Positions 25,301-36,183 of a stretch of 64,000 nucleotides of DNA are shown in pieces; position 1 is the first letter of the stretch; each line of letters starts with the position of its first letter. The translations under genes were made by a program, and so were the position numbers. The stretch spans positions 32,960,132 to 33,024,131 of the forward strand of contig OY754981.1 of assembly GCA_963576475.1 (NCBI GenBank), given 5' to 3'. This DNA is from Molanna angustata (taxonomy: Eukaryota > Arthropoda > Insecta > Trichoptera > Molannidae). Under the pieces are notes generated by a model. The model searched no databases, was not told where the DNA came from, and worked only from the letters and a program-made list of their open reading frames with translations.

Positions 25301-26110
25301 AAACGATGTTGTCATTAAATTCAATTTATATAATTTTTTCCTAACCAGAATATGGAAACAGCATGATGGTATGTATGTATATTTGTAGATTAAGTAGGTA
25401 TCAAACTATTGAGTGAGATATTGTGTAATGTATACTGCTTTACAAATTGTATGAAACGATGTTGTCATTAAATTCAATTTATATAATTTTTTCCTAACCA
25501 GAATATGGAAACAGCATGATGGTATGTACCTATGTATATTTGTAGATTAAGTAGGTATCAAACTATTGAGTGAGATATTGTGTAATGTATACTGCTTTAC
25601 AAATTGTATGAAACGATGTTGTCATTAAATTCAATTTATATAATTTTTTCCTAACCAGAATATGGAAACAGCATGATGGTATGTATGTATATTTGTAGAT
25701 TAAGTAGGTATCAAACTATTGAGTGAGATATTGTGTAATGTATACTGCTTTACAAATTGTATGAAACGATGTTGTCATTAAATTCAATTTATATAATTTT
25801 TTCCTAACCAGAATATGGAAACAGCATGATGGTATGTATGTATATTTGTAGATTAAGTAGGTATCAAACTATTGAGTGAGATATTGTGTAATGTATACTG
25901 CTTTACAAATTGTATGAAACGATGTTGTCATTAAATTCAATTTATATAATTTTTTCCTAACCAGAATATGGAAACAGCATGATGGTATGTACCTATGTAT
26001 ATTTGTAGATTAAGTAGGTATCAAACTATTGAGTGAGATATTGTGTAATGTATACTGCTTTACAAATTGTATGAAACGATGTTGTCATTAAATTCAATTT
26101 ATATAATTTT
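13371..26110. repeat. 153-bp satellite array, about 82 copies
   Basis: The unit starts at CCTAACCAGAATATGGAAAC and ends TTCAATTTATATAATTTTTT. The period is 153 (13371, 13524, and so on). Units are almost identical. Variation is concentrated at one hinge (GGTATGTATGTATAT), where a few copies gain 1, 3 or 4 bases (TACCTATG, TACTATG, TACTG); adjacent copies near 18.0/18.2 kb and near 20.5/20.6 kb share the same variant. One copy near 19583 has a 3-base duplication (GAGTAGTGAG). The unit corresponds to an internal, normally single-copy segment of family A. It has stops in every frame I looked at and is non-coding. Confidence 0.97.
14326..14485 (+). mobile_element. Short retroposon insertion inside the satellite
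   Basis: About 160 bp of unrelated sequence interrupts a satellite unit and replaces three bases at its hinge. It starts CCGCAGAGGCAAATTCCAAA, holds an open stretch of about 34 codons ending at TAG near 14431, and ends in an AATTTAATAATA tail. A 3' TAA-rich tail with no 5' structure is what a severely 5'-truncated LINE leaves. The family is not identified. Confidence 0.5.
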
Positions 26111-26175
26111 TTTAAAAAAAGTTCAAGATGTTCTATTAAAATGGTAAAATTTTTATATAGCAAATAAAATTATTT

Positions 26176-26389
26176 AGTTGGGGTGTTTCGACAAAGCAGA
26201 AAAGGAAAGGGACGTCCAATATCCACGTGGTGGGGCAATATGAGGAAGCTCATGGATAAAGCCCACATCCCAACCCCGACAATACAGGACAGATCATCGT
26301 GGCGCCAAAGGATTAGGAGAGCCGACCCTACCTAAAGTGGGATAAGGCAAAGAAAAAGAAGAAAGAAGAAGAAGTTGGGGTGTTTCGAC
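26176..26389 (+). mobile_element. 5'-truncated LINE insertion with 17-bp target duplication
   Basis: The 17-base word AGTTGGGGTGTTTCGAC occurs at 26176-26192 and again at 26373-26389. Between them lie 180 bp (26193-26372) absent from other family A copies. That insert encodes the terminal residues of a LINE reverse-transcriptase ORF, with the words GKGRP, STWWGN, DRSSWRQRIRRADPT and then a stop, followed by a GAAAAAGAAGAAAGAAGAAG tail. The duplicated target, truncated 5' end and purine tail together are textbook signs of target-primed reverse transcription. An RTE-like clade is an inference. Confidence 0.85.
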
Positions 26390-26445
26390 TATTTTCGATA
26401 TTTATAAAAACTTTGTAAATAAAGGCAGAAATAAATTTATTATAA

Positions 26446-29400
26446 AAACGAGTGGGTTGTGGCCAACACTAAACTCTCCACACCACAAATATTGACAATG
26501 AAATATTTTATTCATTCTAAATTTTACTACCAGGAATATAAATTTTCTAACGATAGTATATTTTCATGTTAAGATAGACAAACTATTAATGCCGTATAGT
26601 GAAGAATGCATATGTTGTATGAAATATTTTAAAAAAAGCAGATAAATTTTGATTTAAAGAACGCGAGAGCATTTTCAAAATTTTGACACGTGATATCATA
26701 TGAAGATTTTTTTGTTATTTATGGAAAGCTAATCAGTTCTATGTTCAAGCTCTTTACATTATAACATGAAATCAAATTACTGAACGTTTCCATACATAGA
26801 AATTTATCTAATTACATTTTTATTCATACTAAATGTTACTATCAGGAATGTAAATTTTCTTCCGATAGTATATTTTTATGTTAAGATAAACAAACTATTA
26901 ATGCAGTATAGTGAAGAATGCTTATGTTGTATGAAATATTTTAAAAAAAGCAGATAAATTTTGTTCTAAAGAACGCGAGAGCATTTTCCAAATTATGACA
27001 GGTGATATCATATGAAGATTTTTTTTGTTGTTTATGGAAAGCTAATCAGTTCTATGTTCAAGCTTTTTACATTATAACATGAAATCAAATTACTGAACTT
27101 TTCCATACATAGAAATTTATATAATTACATTTTTATTCATACTAAACGTTACTATCAGGAATATAAATTTTCTTCCGATAGTATATTTTTATGTTAAGAT
27201 AAACAAACTATTAATGCAGTATAGTGAAGAATGCTTATGTTGTATGAAATATTTAAAAAAAGCAGATAAATTTTGTTTTAAAGAACGCAAGAGCATTTTC
27301 CAAATTTTGACAGGTGATATCATATGAAGATTTTTTTTGTTATTTATGGAAAGCTAATCAGTTCTATGTTCAAGCTCTTTACATTATAACATGATATCAA
27401 ATTACTGAACTTTTCCATACATAGAAATTTATCTAATTACATTTTTATTCATACTAAATGTTACTATCAGGAATGTAAATTTTCTTCCGATAGTATATTT
27501 TTATGTTAAGATAAACAAACTATTAATGCAGTATAGTGAAGAATGCTTATGTTGTATGAAATATTTTAAAAAAAGCAGATAAATTTTGTTCTAAAGAACG
27601 CGAGAGCATTTTCCAAATTATGACAGGTGATATCATATGAGGATTTTTTTTGTTGTTTATGGAAAGCTAATCAGTTCTATGTTCAAGCTTTTTACATTAT
27701 AACATGAAATCAAATTACTGAACTTTTCCATACATAGAAATTTATATAATTACATTTTTATTCATACTAAACGTTACTATCAGGAATATAAATTTTCTTC
27801 CGATAGTATATTTTTATGTTAAGATAAACAAACTATTAATGCAGTATAGTGAAGAATGCTTATGTTGTATGAAATATTTAAAAAAAGCAGATAAATTTTG
27901 TTTTAAAGAACGCAAGAGCATTTTCCAAATTTTGACAGGTGATATCATATGAAGATTTTTTTTGTTATTTATGGAAAGCTAATCAGTTCTATGTTCAAGC
28001 TCTTTACATTTTAACATGATATCAAATTACTGAACTTTTCCATACATAGAAATTTATCTAATTACATTTTTATTCATACTAAATGTTACTATCAGGAATA
28101 TAAATTTTCTTCCGATAGTATATTTTTATGTTAAGATAGACAAACTATTAATGCAGTATAGTGAAGAATGCTTATGTTGTATGAAATATTTTAAAAAAAG
28201 CAGATAAATTTTGTTTTAAAGAACGCGAAGGCATTTTCAAAATTTTGACACGTGATATTATATGAAGATTTTTTTTTGATTTATGGAAAGCTAATCAGTT
28301 CTATGTTCAAGTTCTTTACATTATTACATGAAATCAAATTACTGAACGTTTCCATACATAGAAATTTATCTAATTACATTTTTATTCATACTAAATGTTA
28401 CTATCAGGAATATAAATTTTCTTCCGATAGTATATTTTTATGTTAAGATAAACAAACTATTAATGCAGTATAGTGAAGAATGCTTTTGTTGTATGAAATA
28501 TTTTAAAAAAAGCAGATAAATTTTGTTCTAAAGAACGCGAGAGCATTTTCCAAATTTTGACAGGTGATATCATATGAAGATTTTTTTTGTTATTTATGGA
28601 AAGCTAATCAGTTCTATGTTCAAGCTCTTTACATTATAACATGAAATCAAATTACTGAACGTTTCCATACATAGAAATTTATCTAATTACATTTTTATTC
28701 ATACTAAATGTTACTATCAGGAATATAAATTTTCTTCCGATAGTATATTTTTATGTTAAGATAGACAAACTATTAATGGAGTATAGGGAAGAATGCTTAT
28801 GTTGTATGAAATATTTTAAAAAAAGCAGATAAATTTTGTTCTAAAGAACGCGAGAGCATTTTCCAAATTTTGACAGGTGATATCATATGAAGATTTTTTT
28901 TGTTATTTATGGAAAGCTAATCAGTTCTATGTTCAAGCTCTTTACATTATAACATGAAATCAAATTACTGAACGTTTCCATAAATAGAAATTTATCTAAT
29001 TACATTTTTATTCATACTAAATGTTACTAACAGGAATATAAATTTTCTTCCGATAGTATATTTTTATGTTAAGATAGACAAACTATTAATGCAGTATAGT
29101 GAAGACTGCTTATGTTGTATGAAATATTTTAAAAAAAGCAGATAAATTTTGTTTCAAAGAGCGTTAGAGCATTTTGACAATGTTGACACGTGATATCATA
29201 TGAAGAAATTTTATGATATCTATGAAAAGCTAATCAGTTCTAAGTTCAAGCTATTAATATTCTTATATCAATATGAAATCAATGAACTGAACATTGCCAA
29301 ATATAAAAAAATTCTCTTGTTACATATAAGTTTCATACAAATATCCATTAAATAAAATATAATTTTTGAAACCGTTGAATATTTTTCTTTTAACATTGAC

Positions 29401-29987
29401 CAACTTTGAATACAATTTTATGAAGATTCTTGGTGTTGTATAAATAGTTGAAACCAAATTAAAATATCTCTAATTTCCAGGTCGTGAGAGCATTTTTTCA
29501 GTTTTAATAGATGAAATCATAAAGAAACATTGGGAAAAAATGAACCGTTGTCTATGGAAAACTAATCAGCTCTAAGTTTATGGACTTAACACATGTGATA
29601 TCAATATGAAGTCAATCGGACTTATAGTTTGGGCTGCAGAGAGGACACAAAAAAAAAACAACGTAAATGATGAATTCATAGAGAAGAAATCAAAAGTTGT
29701 CTATGGAAAACTAATCAGCTCTAGGTCTTTGCACTTTACACATATGATGTTAATATGAAGTCGATCAGACTTATAGTTTGGGCTGTAGAGAGGACACAAA
29801 AAAGATAAATGCTACGGCGTACGGCGTACGGCGTACAGCGTATACGCCATACACACAAACACATCACGACGAAACTCATAGTGTGCATTCTCTACATGAT
29901 ACCCATTGAGAAATTGATGTAAAAAAAATACGCTTAAATTTTGCGAAATCATGACTCTCCCCTATTCCATAGTGTGGAGAGTAAAAA
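26446..29987 (+). mobile_element. Family B element carrying a 312-bp satellite
   Basis: It starts ACGAGTGGGTTGTGGCCAAC, then ACTCTCCACAC, and ends TTGCGAAATCATGACTCTCC followed by GTGTGGAGAGT, the inverse of ACTCTCCACAC. A shorter relative without a satellite lies at 34653-35217. The body is dominated by the 312-bp array plus two diverged units at its right edge (29330-29800), where GTCTATGGAAAACTAATCAG and ACTTATAGTTTGGGCT recur twice. An ACGGCGT heptamer is repeated around 29817-29838. It is non-coding and sits within the expanded family A copy. Confidence 0.65.
26525..29330. repeat. 312-bp satellite array, about 9 copies, with dimer structure
   Basis: The landmark TACTA[T/C]CAGG occurs at 26525, 26837, 27150, 27462, 27775, 28087, 28399, 28712 and, slightly changed, 29025, so the period is 312-313. 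Units two and four share GAATGTAAA, AATTATGACAGG and AAGCTTTTTAC. Units three and five share CGCAAGAGC, CATGATATCAAATT and AAGCTCTTTAC. This gives two copies of a ~625-bp dimer (26837-27461 and 27462-28086). Edge units are the most diverged. The 64-aa frame at 28252-28446 is satellite and not a gene. Confidence 0.95.
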
Positions 29988-30111
29988 ATTAAAAGTTTTG
30001 TAGGCATATTACTATCTATATATTCTGAAATTTTTGGCTCTGTAAATTGAACGGATCAAAAGTTATAAGGGGGGAAACACACACACAGGCACACACACAC
30101 ACACACACACA

Positions 30112-31126
30112 CAGTGGCGGCTCCCCCAAAGGGGCTCTCGGGCTGAGCCCTCCCAAAAATTTTGTTCGATAGATTCCAAGAATATTTGCTAAATTAATTC
30201 TGGAAATTCATTATTTTTTTTTTAAATAAATGTGTTTCCACCTTACGATTGTAATAGTAAAATACTGCAATAGTTCTTTTCATACAGCGAGATTCTATGA
30301 AAAATTTTGTTCCGCGGGCACAATATACTTGCGCCCGAAGAACTGTATGTAAACTCATATAATTGATTCCAATGCCGTAGTACAATATAATGCGAAATGT
30401 ATGGAGCTCTCGGGCACGTTCCTATATATGTTCATGAATTTACCGAAATATATCTCTTTCCAGTAAGTTGTAGATGAATTAGTGTATTTATGAACACAAC
30501 TAATATTAGCGTCTGCGCACTTCGCAATAAGCGGTCAGCTGGAGTGCTGAAGGCCGTTGATGACAGCGCGCCATTTTGCATGTTGTGTTGTGGTTGTGTT
30601 TGCAGAATGATGAAATACGGTTAATTTAATATTTTTAATGATAATTTCTGACAATAGTACACGGTGAATAGTATACATAATTTAATTTCGCGTTAATCAT
30701 CTCATTATCTCAAATTAGTTCTTGTACATCACGTAAATATTTATATTCGAAGTTTTAAGATGAATTTGCAGGTGTAGTGTAAAGAATGCGTATTGCGGGT
30801 GTAGTGAATGTTGTTTTCCGTGTTTACTTTTTGACAATAATTCTGATGTAGGTATTTAATTCTGACTCTGACAAAAACAACTAAATCCAACATGTAGGTA
30901 TGTATGATATATGATCCACCCGACCCCCCTTTCTTTCAGGTATTGTAATTGCAGCTTAACAGGAGAATGATGATAAACACTGATCATGCATATGCATGAA
31001 AATAATATTTTTTCACCTCTGTCGAAATTTCACAAGTGTACTGAATATTTTCTCCTTTTAAATACACATTTCCTTTCAAGAAAAAAATTGAGCCCCTCTA
31101 ATATTTTAGGTCGCCAGCCGCCACTG
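30112..31126. mobile_element. hAT-like non-autonomous DNA transposon (1,015 bp)
   Basis: The ends are CAGTGGCGGCT and AGCCGCCACTG, an 11-bp perfect inverted pair. A subterminal AGGGGCTC is also inverted at both sides. Eight bases, CACACACA, flank it on each side (30104-30111, 31127-31134), the duplication length of hAT elements, although it lies in a CA repeat and so is ambiguous. The same CA stretch is uninterrupted in the family A copies at 9298 and 2100, which act as empty sites. There is no transposase; the 63-aa minus frame at 30194-30385 has no domain. Confidence 0.75.
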
Positions 31127-31341
31127 CACACACAGAGATACACTCTGTATTCTGAGTAAATACATATTTATAGCACATATGCATATGCTGCGTAGCATCA
31201 AAGTTGGTGTTATTTGACTTCAATGTTGGAAAAACCGTGAAAAATATAGACCCTGCATACAAATCTCGATACTTTGGTTGCTTGATACTTTGTCGATCTG
31301 TTAAGAGTTTAAAATTCTCTTGAACAAATCGACATTTGGAA

Positions 31342-32142
31342 AATTCCTTGGAATTGTTTTTTTTATAATGTGCTCGTTTTGCAGAAAAAAAATGATATGT
31401 TAAATTAAAAGAAAATAACATCGTATCAAATATTTCATATTGTAAATGAAAAATAATAAAAACCGTTTGTGCCAATGTGAAATAAGAATGAAAAGCCTAA
31501 AACTTTCTTTGTACATAAAATGCATCAGAGATTGTCAACAAAAATTAAAACTTATTAGTGTATTTTATAAAGTCACAGATCAACCATTTTTGATTGAAAA
31601 TTTCAATTGTAATTGTAATGGCACTAGCACTTGGCGATCTCTCCGACAGATGGCAATGTATCAATTATTGCGATCCGTCGTTATTTTTTCCAGCACAAGA
31701 AACAATTTGAATGATCGTATTGTTTGACTATTGAAAAAAAAATCTAGTATTAGATCAATAGTAGGTATGATGTATACAAAAGCTTGACCCAGTTACAGCT
31801 GTCAAATAATATCATTCTTTAAGCTTAAGTATCAAATTCTATGGCTAAATTGAAAATATACAGAGATCTTCAAATTCGCGAATTTGATATTTGTCGTTTT
31901 TAGTTACGTAAGTATCACTTTATCCGAAACTTTGCAATATTTTTATTGCAAAATAAAACTCATAAAGTAATTCCAATTCTAGTTATCTTCCAACAAAGGG
32001 AATATAATCTGGGATAAAAATATAACCTTTCTTGCTATGGTTAGTTTAAAATATCAGTAATTACATAGCCCTCTAATGTGGTCTTTTTACTGAAGGTAGA
32101 CTAAAAGTTATCTTGTTTTTAAAACAAAAAATATAGTAGGTA
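31342..32142. other. AT-rich spacer, no supported gene
   Basis: Two overlapping frames occur (31098-31475 minus, 31446-31727 plus). The first overlaps family A and the hAT end. The second has no domain, signal peptide or codon bias that would support a gene. Nothing else was recognised. Confidence 0.45.
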
Positions 32143-32490
32143 TACATACATACATACATACATACCATCACGCCATATCTTTACGAGGTAAGCAGAGAGA
32201 ACCGAGCGCCATACTCCACTATGTTTTGCACACATTCCTAGCTTCCTTTACATCCATGCATCGTCTCATACATGCTCGTCGATTTTTCAAGCTTCTTATA
32301 TTTCCTTCTTTCAAAATATTATCACATGGTCATGACATCCCTTTATGGGGCGGCCCCTGCTATTCACTCCATTTCTTACACCCATGCAAATTTTTTGGTT
32401 AGTCGTTCATCATTCATTCTTTCAATATGTCTAAATTCATTTTATTAAGAATACTCTTCTTAATCTTACATTCTCTCCTTATGTCCTCAA
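32143..32490 (-). mobile_element. LINE/SINE 3' region with CATA tail
   Basis: A (CATA)n run at 32145-32164 leads into CCATCACGCCATATC, then GGTAAGCAGAGAGAACCGAG and CGCCATACTCCACTATG. Read on the minus strand this is a retroposon whose 3' end is GGCGTGATGGTATG plus a tetranucleotide tail. Its last 15 or so bases match the tail of SINE-like family C, while the rest is unrelated to it. No coding frame survives. Confidence 0.5.
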
Positions 32491-32509
32491 TTTTTTGCTC
32501 AAAATAAGT

Positions 32510-32685
32510 AAATAAAACTCATTTATAACTTGTTACCGCTTATTTATATACTTGACCACCGACGCGTTTCGCTCAAACATAAACATCCTCATAGGTTAAC
32601 GAAATCGATCGCGGCAGGATTAGATCTCGCGACCACTGCATTACTAATACAGAGCGTCAACCGCCCTGCCACCACCCATTAAAAC
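32510..32685 (-). mobile_element. tRNA-derived SINE (family D), second copy
   Basis: On the minus strand it reads ATGGGTGGTGGCAGGGCGGT (A-box region), then TATTAGTAATGCAGTGGTCG (anticodon arm), GCGAGATCTAATCCTGCC (B-box region), and a body with CGTTAACCTATGAGGATG and GCGAAACGCGTCGGTGGTCA. The head aligns with 7427-7500. Mismatches in the anticodon stem and B box argue against a working tRNA gene. Confidence 0.65.
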
Positions 32686-34652
32686 AAACATTAGAAATAA
32701 AAAACATTTTTTGTAACGATTTTTTTTCTGTGGCATGAAATATAATTTTCGTCTATGACCGATTTGACCTTTTCATCTTGTCGGAGTTTTTCTATATACC
32801 TACCTATATTTTATTTTAATATACATTGATTTATCCATCCCACATCCACAAAGAGGTTGGAATTGTCGGTAGTTATTCCAACCTCTATAAGTTATTTCAA
32901 CTGTCAACTTTAACTTTTAACTTTACATAATATGTGATTCAATAATAATTGGTGATTTACATATTCGCGATGTCTAATAAATCGTGTTTTCTGTCTTTGA
33001 TATATGCGATGGACTTTAACAAAATAACGAATTGTTATTATAAGATTGGTTTTGATAACAAAGTAAATTATTTCAAGCAGAATGGAAAAACGAGGAGAAA
33101 GAGGAGAGGCGCATTAACTGATTCTCATTTGTCCTCTTTAGAAAATCTCGGCCTATTGGATTATGGTATCTACCTATTATGTACTTCATTCCTTTTCAAA
33201 TTAATTTTAAACGAATCAAAGAATAATTTACCAACCGAATAGATAGTTGTATTTTTCAATTGTTACTCTTTTGTTAGATTCCACGCAATTTTTTTTTAAT
33301 AATATTAACTTGAAAGTTCTCATTGAAAACTTCTTTGTTTAACTAAATAATCATATTAGTTCATAAAGAATTATTTCAACTCGCAATCAATAAAGAAAAA
33401 AATAAAATTAAGTTGTATTAAGTTGTAATTGTAAAATCTGTTGTATGTCAAAATAATAAGTGTATATATTATTGTGTCATATACATCACATATTTTTATC
33501 ATTCTTCTTCTTCTTCTTTTTAGCTTATGTGGAATTCCAACCAATCATTAGGATGATTTCTGTCAGTATAAAAATATTATCAAATTATTTTGAGACTTGA
33601 CGTTATTGCAGTATAGATTGAATCCATTAAGACGAAGAAATTTTATTATATGGAAATAAATATGCACGAAATTCTATGACAAGATGTGACATATTGATTG
33701 GTAGTAGAATTCAGTGTAAGTATAGTTCAAATCGTGTTCGGTGTGGATTGGGCATTCAAAAATACATTATTACTATAATTCGTTATAACACATTATATTT
33801 TTTTATCATTATAACATACATAAATATTTATTTATGTCCACAATAAGACTGTTTTCCAAGCGACTTCTATTCGGGATAAAGCGTTCGTTTCATATAAATC
33901 TTGGTTTAAATAATGTGATTTGTAGGTACCAATTATCAAAATATTTCAACGTTTTTTATTAAAATTATTTTTGCTTATTCTATAAACATTCCCTCTTACT
34001 GAACTCATAGAAGCTGTTATTTAATATATGGTTTTGATGTATTGTAATGTAAAATTTTTTTGGTTTTATTGCCTACTGGCAATTACTTCCAACTTATAAT
34101 AATAATAAAATTCTTTCATTATGCAAAAACAAATCACATAATGTGGCGGACTTATTGCCCCTAGACAATTTTCAAGCACACTAATACCACACCAACTTAT
34201 TAATATTTTCCGACCAGAGATGCAATTAAAGCACTAGAAAACGTTTTAACTGTTTTTCTCTGTTAGAAATGAATCAATAAAATATGGTTTTGATTTTTGG
34301 AATCACTATTCAGGATAAATGTTTTGTGAATTTTTCAAAATTCAAACCCTTGTAAAAATAGATTCGCCTATACTGACAACATGTGGTTTAAAACGCTATG
34401 AAAACTTGTATAACGGTCTCTTGAAAGGGTCGAATGTATTATTTTCTCAGCTGGAGAGACTTTCTTAAGAGGACCATTTCGATATTGACAATTTTTTGCC
34501 CCTTTTTTCTTGAACCAGGGCTCTATTCATATTTGGTACCAATAGAAGGGCTCTATTCATAAAAAATTAACACAGTTTACCGCGAATATCCATTTTTCGC
34601 GAAAAACATTTTATTGGTATGTAAAACTAAGTAGGTACCTAACACAGAGTAA
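32686..34652. other. Spacer with a small unrecognised ORF
   Basis: The longest plus-strand frame is 32949-33242 (97 codons; its first codon is a non-AUG, and the first ATG is at 32970). It is Lys/Asn/Leu-rich with a basic KTRRKRRG patch and a hydrophobic end. No family was recognised and no splice context supports it. A hairpin near 32852 is listed separately. 33500-33525 is a CTT-rich run that could be the inverted tail of a LINE. Confidence 0.4.
32852..32886. other. Perfect 12-bp hairpin
   Basis: AGAGGTTGGAAT (32852-32863) is followed after 11 bases by its exact inverse ATTCCAACCTCT (32875-32886). Function unknown; it may be the remnant of a foldback element. Confidence 0.7.
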
Positions 34653-35217
34653 ACGAGTGGGTTGTGGCCAACGCGAAACTCCTCACTAACGAGTCATTCC
34701 ATAAAAGTATTAAAATTTTGTTTGGAATATATTCAACATTTTCGTGAAATATGTTTTTTTTACATTATATATTTTTAAATAATTTATTATGAAAACTTAA
34801 TAATTCTTCTATGCCATTTTATGAAAGTGATGTGCCTTTTTAACAATACGAAAATAAAAAAAAATCAAGTTTTAAGTTGGGTCACTTTGAAATATTTGAG
34901 TTAAAAAAAATGAGAATATTCAGATATCCTTCGAAATCTAATGGGGTCTAAGCGAGATTTGGATATACAAATTTGTAAAATTTGTACAAAAACACGCCGT
35001 ACATAGCACACACCACATAACACAGAGCACATAGCACACAACACAGAGCACATAATGCACAGCACACACACTCACACACACACACACACACAGATACATT
35101 GTGATGAAACTTTCAGAATACAATCTCAGCATGATACTAGTTGATTATCTGCAATCAAAAATAGCCTTAAAAATTGCGAAATTATGCCTCCCCCCCTTGT
35201 GTAAGTGAGAAGTAAAA
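34653..35217 (+). mobile_element. Family B element, short copy without satellite
   Basis: It opens ACGAGTGGGTTGTGGCCAAC like the 26446 copy and closes with an AAATTGCGAAATTATGCCTCC-like end and GTGAGAAGT, roughly inverse to its ACTCCTCAC near the left. Its CA-rich part (34990-35095) contains imperfect GCACATA / CACAACACAGA blocks. This copy has no 312-bp array. The Cys/Val-rich minus frame at 34938-35132 is only the translation of the CA repeat. Confidence 0.6.
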
Positions 35218-35634
35218 ATATACAGAGCTAACAAAAAATACAACTTTAGGCCAAAAGTTTGGTACATAAAGTGAGGTGGAACGGGAGTATCTCGAACACA
35301 TTTAGTATTCACGTATAAATTTGATATTAATGACACATTTATAAAGCAGTAAAATTATTTGGATTTCGACATGTATATCACTTTGTTAATAATGTGTACC
35401 TTTTGATGTTAGTATTCAATACTGTTTCAATTTTCATTCAGAAAATATTCAAATACATTTTATTGATTGCCACTAAAATTTGGTGGCGGTGTGTACCAAG
35501 ACATTTTGCTTATGTCATGTATATAGTTTAGCGGTCTGTGGATCCTATGGTGTATTTCATGAATTTTAAAATAAAATTCATGTCAAATAAACATTGGGTT
35601 TTTTCCCTGTCGGGAGCCAATGATGTTTTTTTGA
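35218..35634. other. Spacer, no gene
   Basis: No gene is supported. 35592-35634 (CATTGGGTTTTTTCCCTGTCG then GGAGCCAATGA) is the same outer flank seen next to other family F copies and may belong to that family. Confidence 0.4.
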
Positions 35635-36028
35635 CAAATTTTCAAAATCTCAATAGAGACGAAGTTGGAATATTATAGAAGAACTCAAGTCAGTTACAGG
35701 GCTTACGACCTGTCACTGTCACCTCATGTATAAGGACTTTGTTTTCATTTATTACAAAAAAAAACAACTTCTCAATAGATGGCGTTACAAAGAGGTTTCT
35801 TCGTTACTTCTTAGATGGCGAGAGTAAAATCAGCTTATTTTAAAACGATCTGTATATGAATTTCCCAAATATATAGAATTTTCAAAATTGCATTGAACTC
35901 AATAAGAAGGCATAATTGGTGAACGTTGCGCAAGTGCATAAAGTGATCACGTAAACCTTTAGGTACCTTGACCTCATGGTTCTTCTATAATAATCCAACT
36001 ACATCTCTATTGAGATGTTAAAAATTTG
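35635..36028. mobile_element. MITE family F, second copy (~394 bp)
   Basis: The left arm contains CTCAATAGAGACGAAGTTGG and ATTATAGAAGAAC; the right arm is the imperfect inverse (GTTCTTCTATAATAATCC, CATCTCTATTGAGATG). The interior shares ATAGATGGCGTTACAAA, GTGAACGTTGCGCAA and AGTGATCACGTAAACC with the 10241 copy. It is more diverged than that copy and non-coding. Confidence 0.75.
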
Positions 36029-36183
36029 ATAAAAAAGATGATCAAAAATATCTTTTTTTCCATTTTTTTTAATTATTACATAACTTTACGTCGTAGAGAA
36101 AAAAAACATATTCTGAAACTGCAAAAAATAAAAGTGAATGTTCGAGAATTTTTTTCAGTTAGCCCCCCTAGATAACGTGTCAT

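Larger units (their letters stand above)
13185..31341 (+). mobile_element. Expanded, nested family A element (~18 kb)
   Basis: The left end (ACTAGATGCATGTAAAACAT, GATCCAACTTTCGATGGCGA) and the right end (GAACAAATCGACATTTGGA) match the two ends of the 1-kb copy at 8523-9534. In between, the same internal landmarks occur in order, pushed apart by a 12.7-kb tandem array of an internal 153-bp segment, a 180-bp LINE piece with target duplication, family B with its own satellite, and a hAT-like insertion in the CA repeat. About 240 bp of family A sequence before AAAGTTTTGTAGGC is missing where family B sits, so that step was not a simple insertion. Confidence 0.75.

Noticed and set aside
13371..26110. 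CRISPR-like array
   Set aside because: The copies are directly adjacent 153-bp units without spacers, in an insect-like genome; it is a satellite.
28252..28446. 64-codon frame
   Set aside because: Part of one 312-bp satellite unit; neighbouring units have stops in the same frame.
34938..35132. Cys/Val-rich minus-strand peptide
   Set aside because: Translation of a CA-rich degenerate repeat inside family B.
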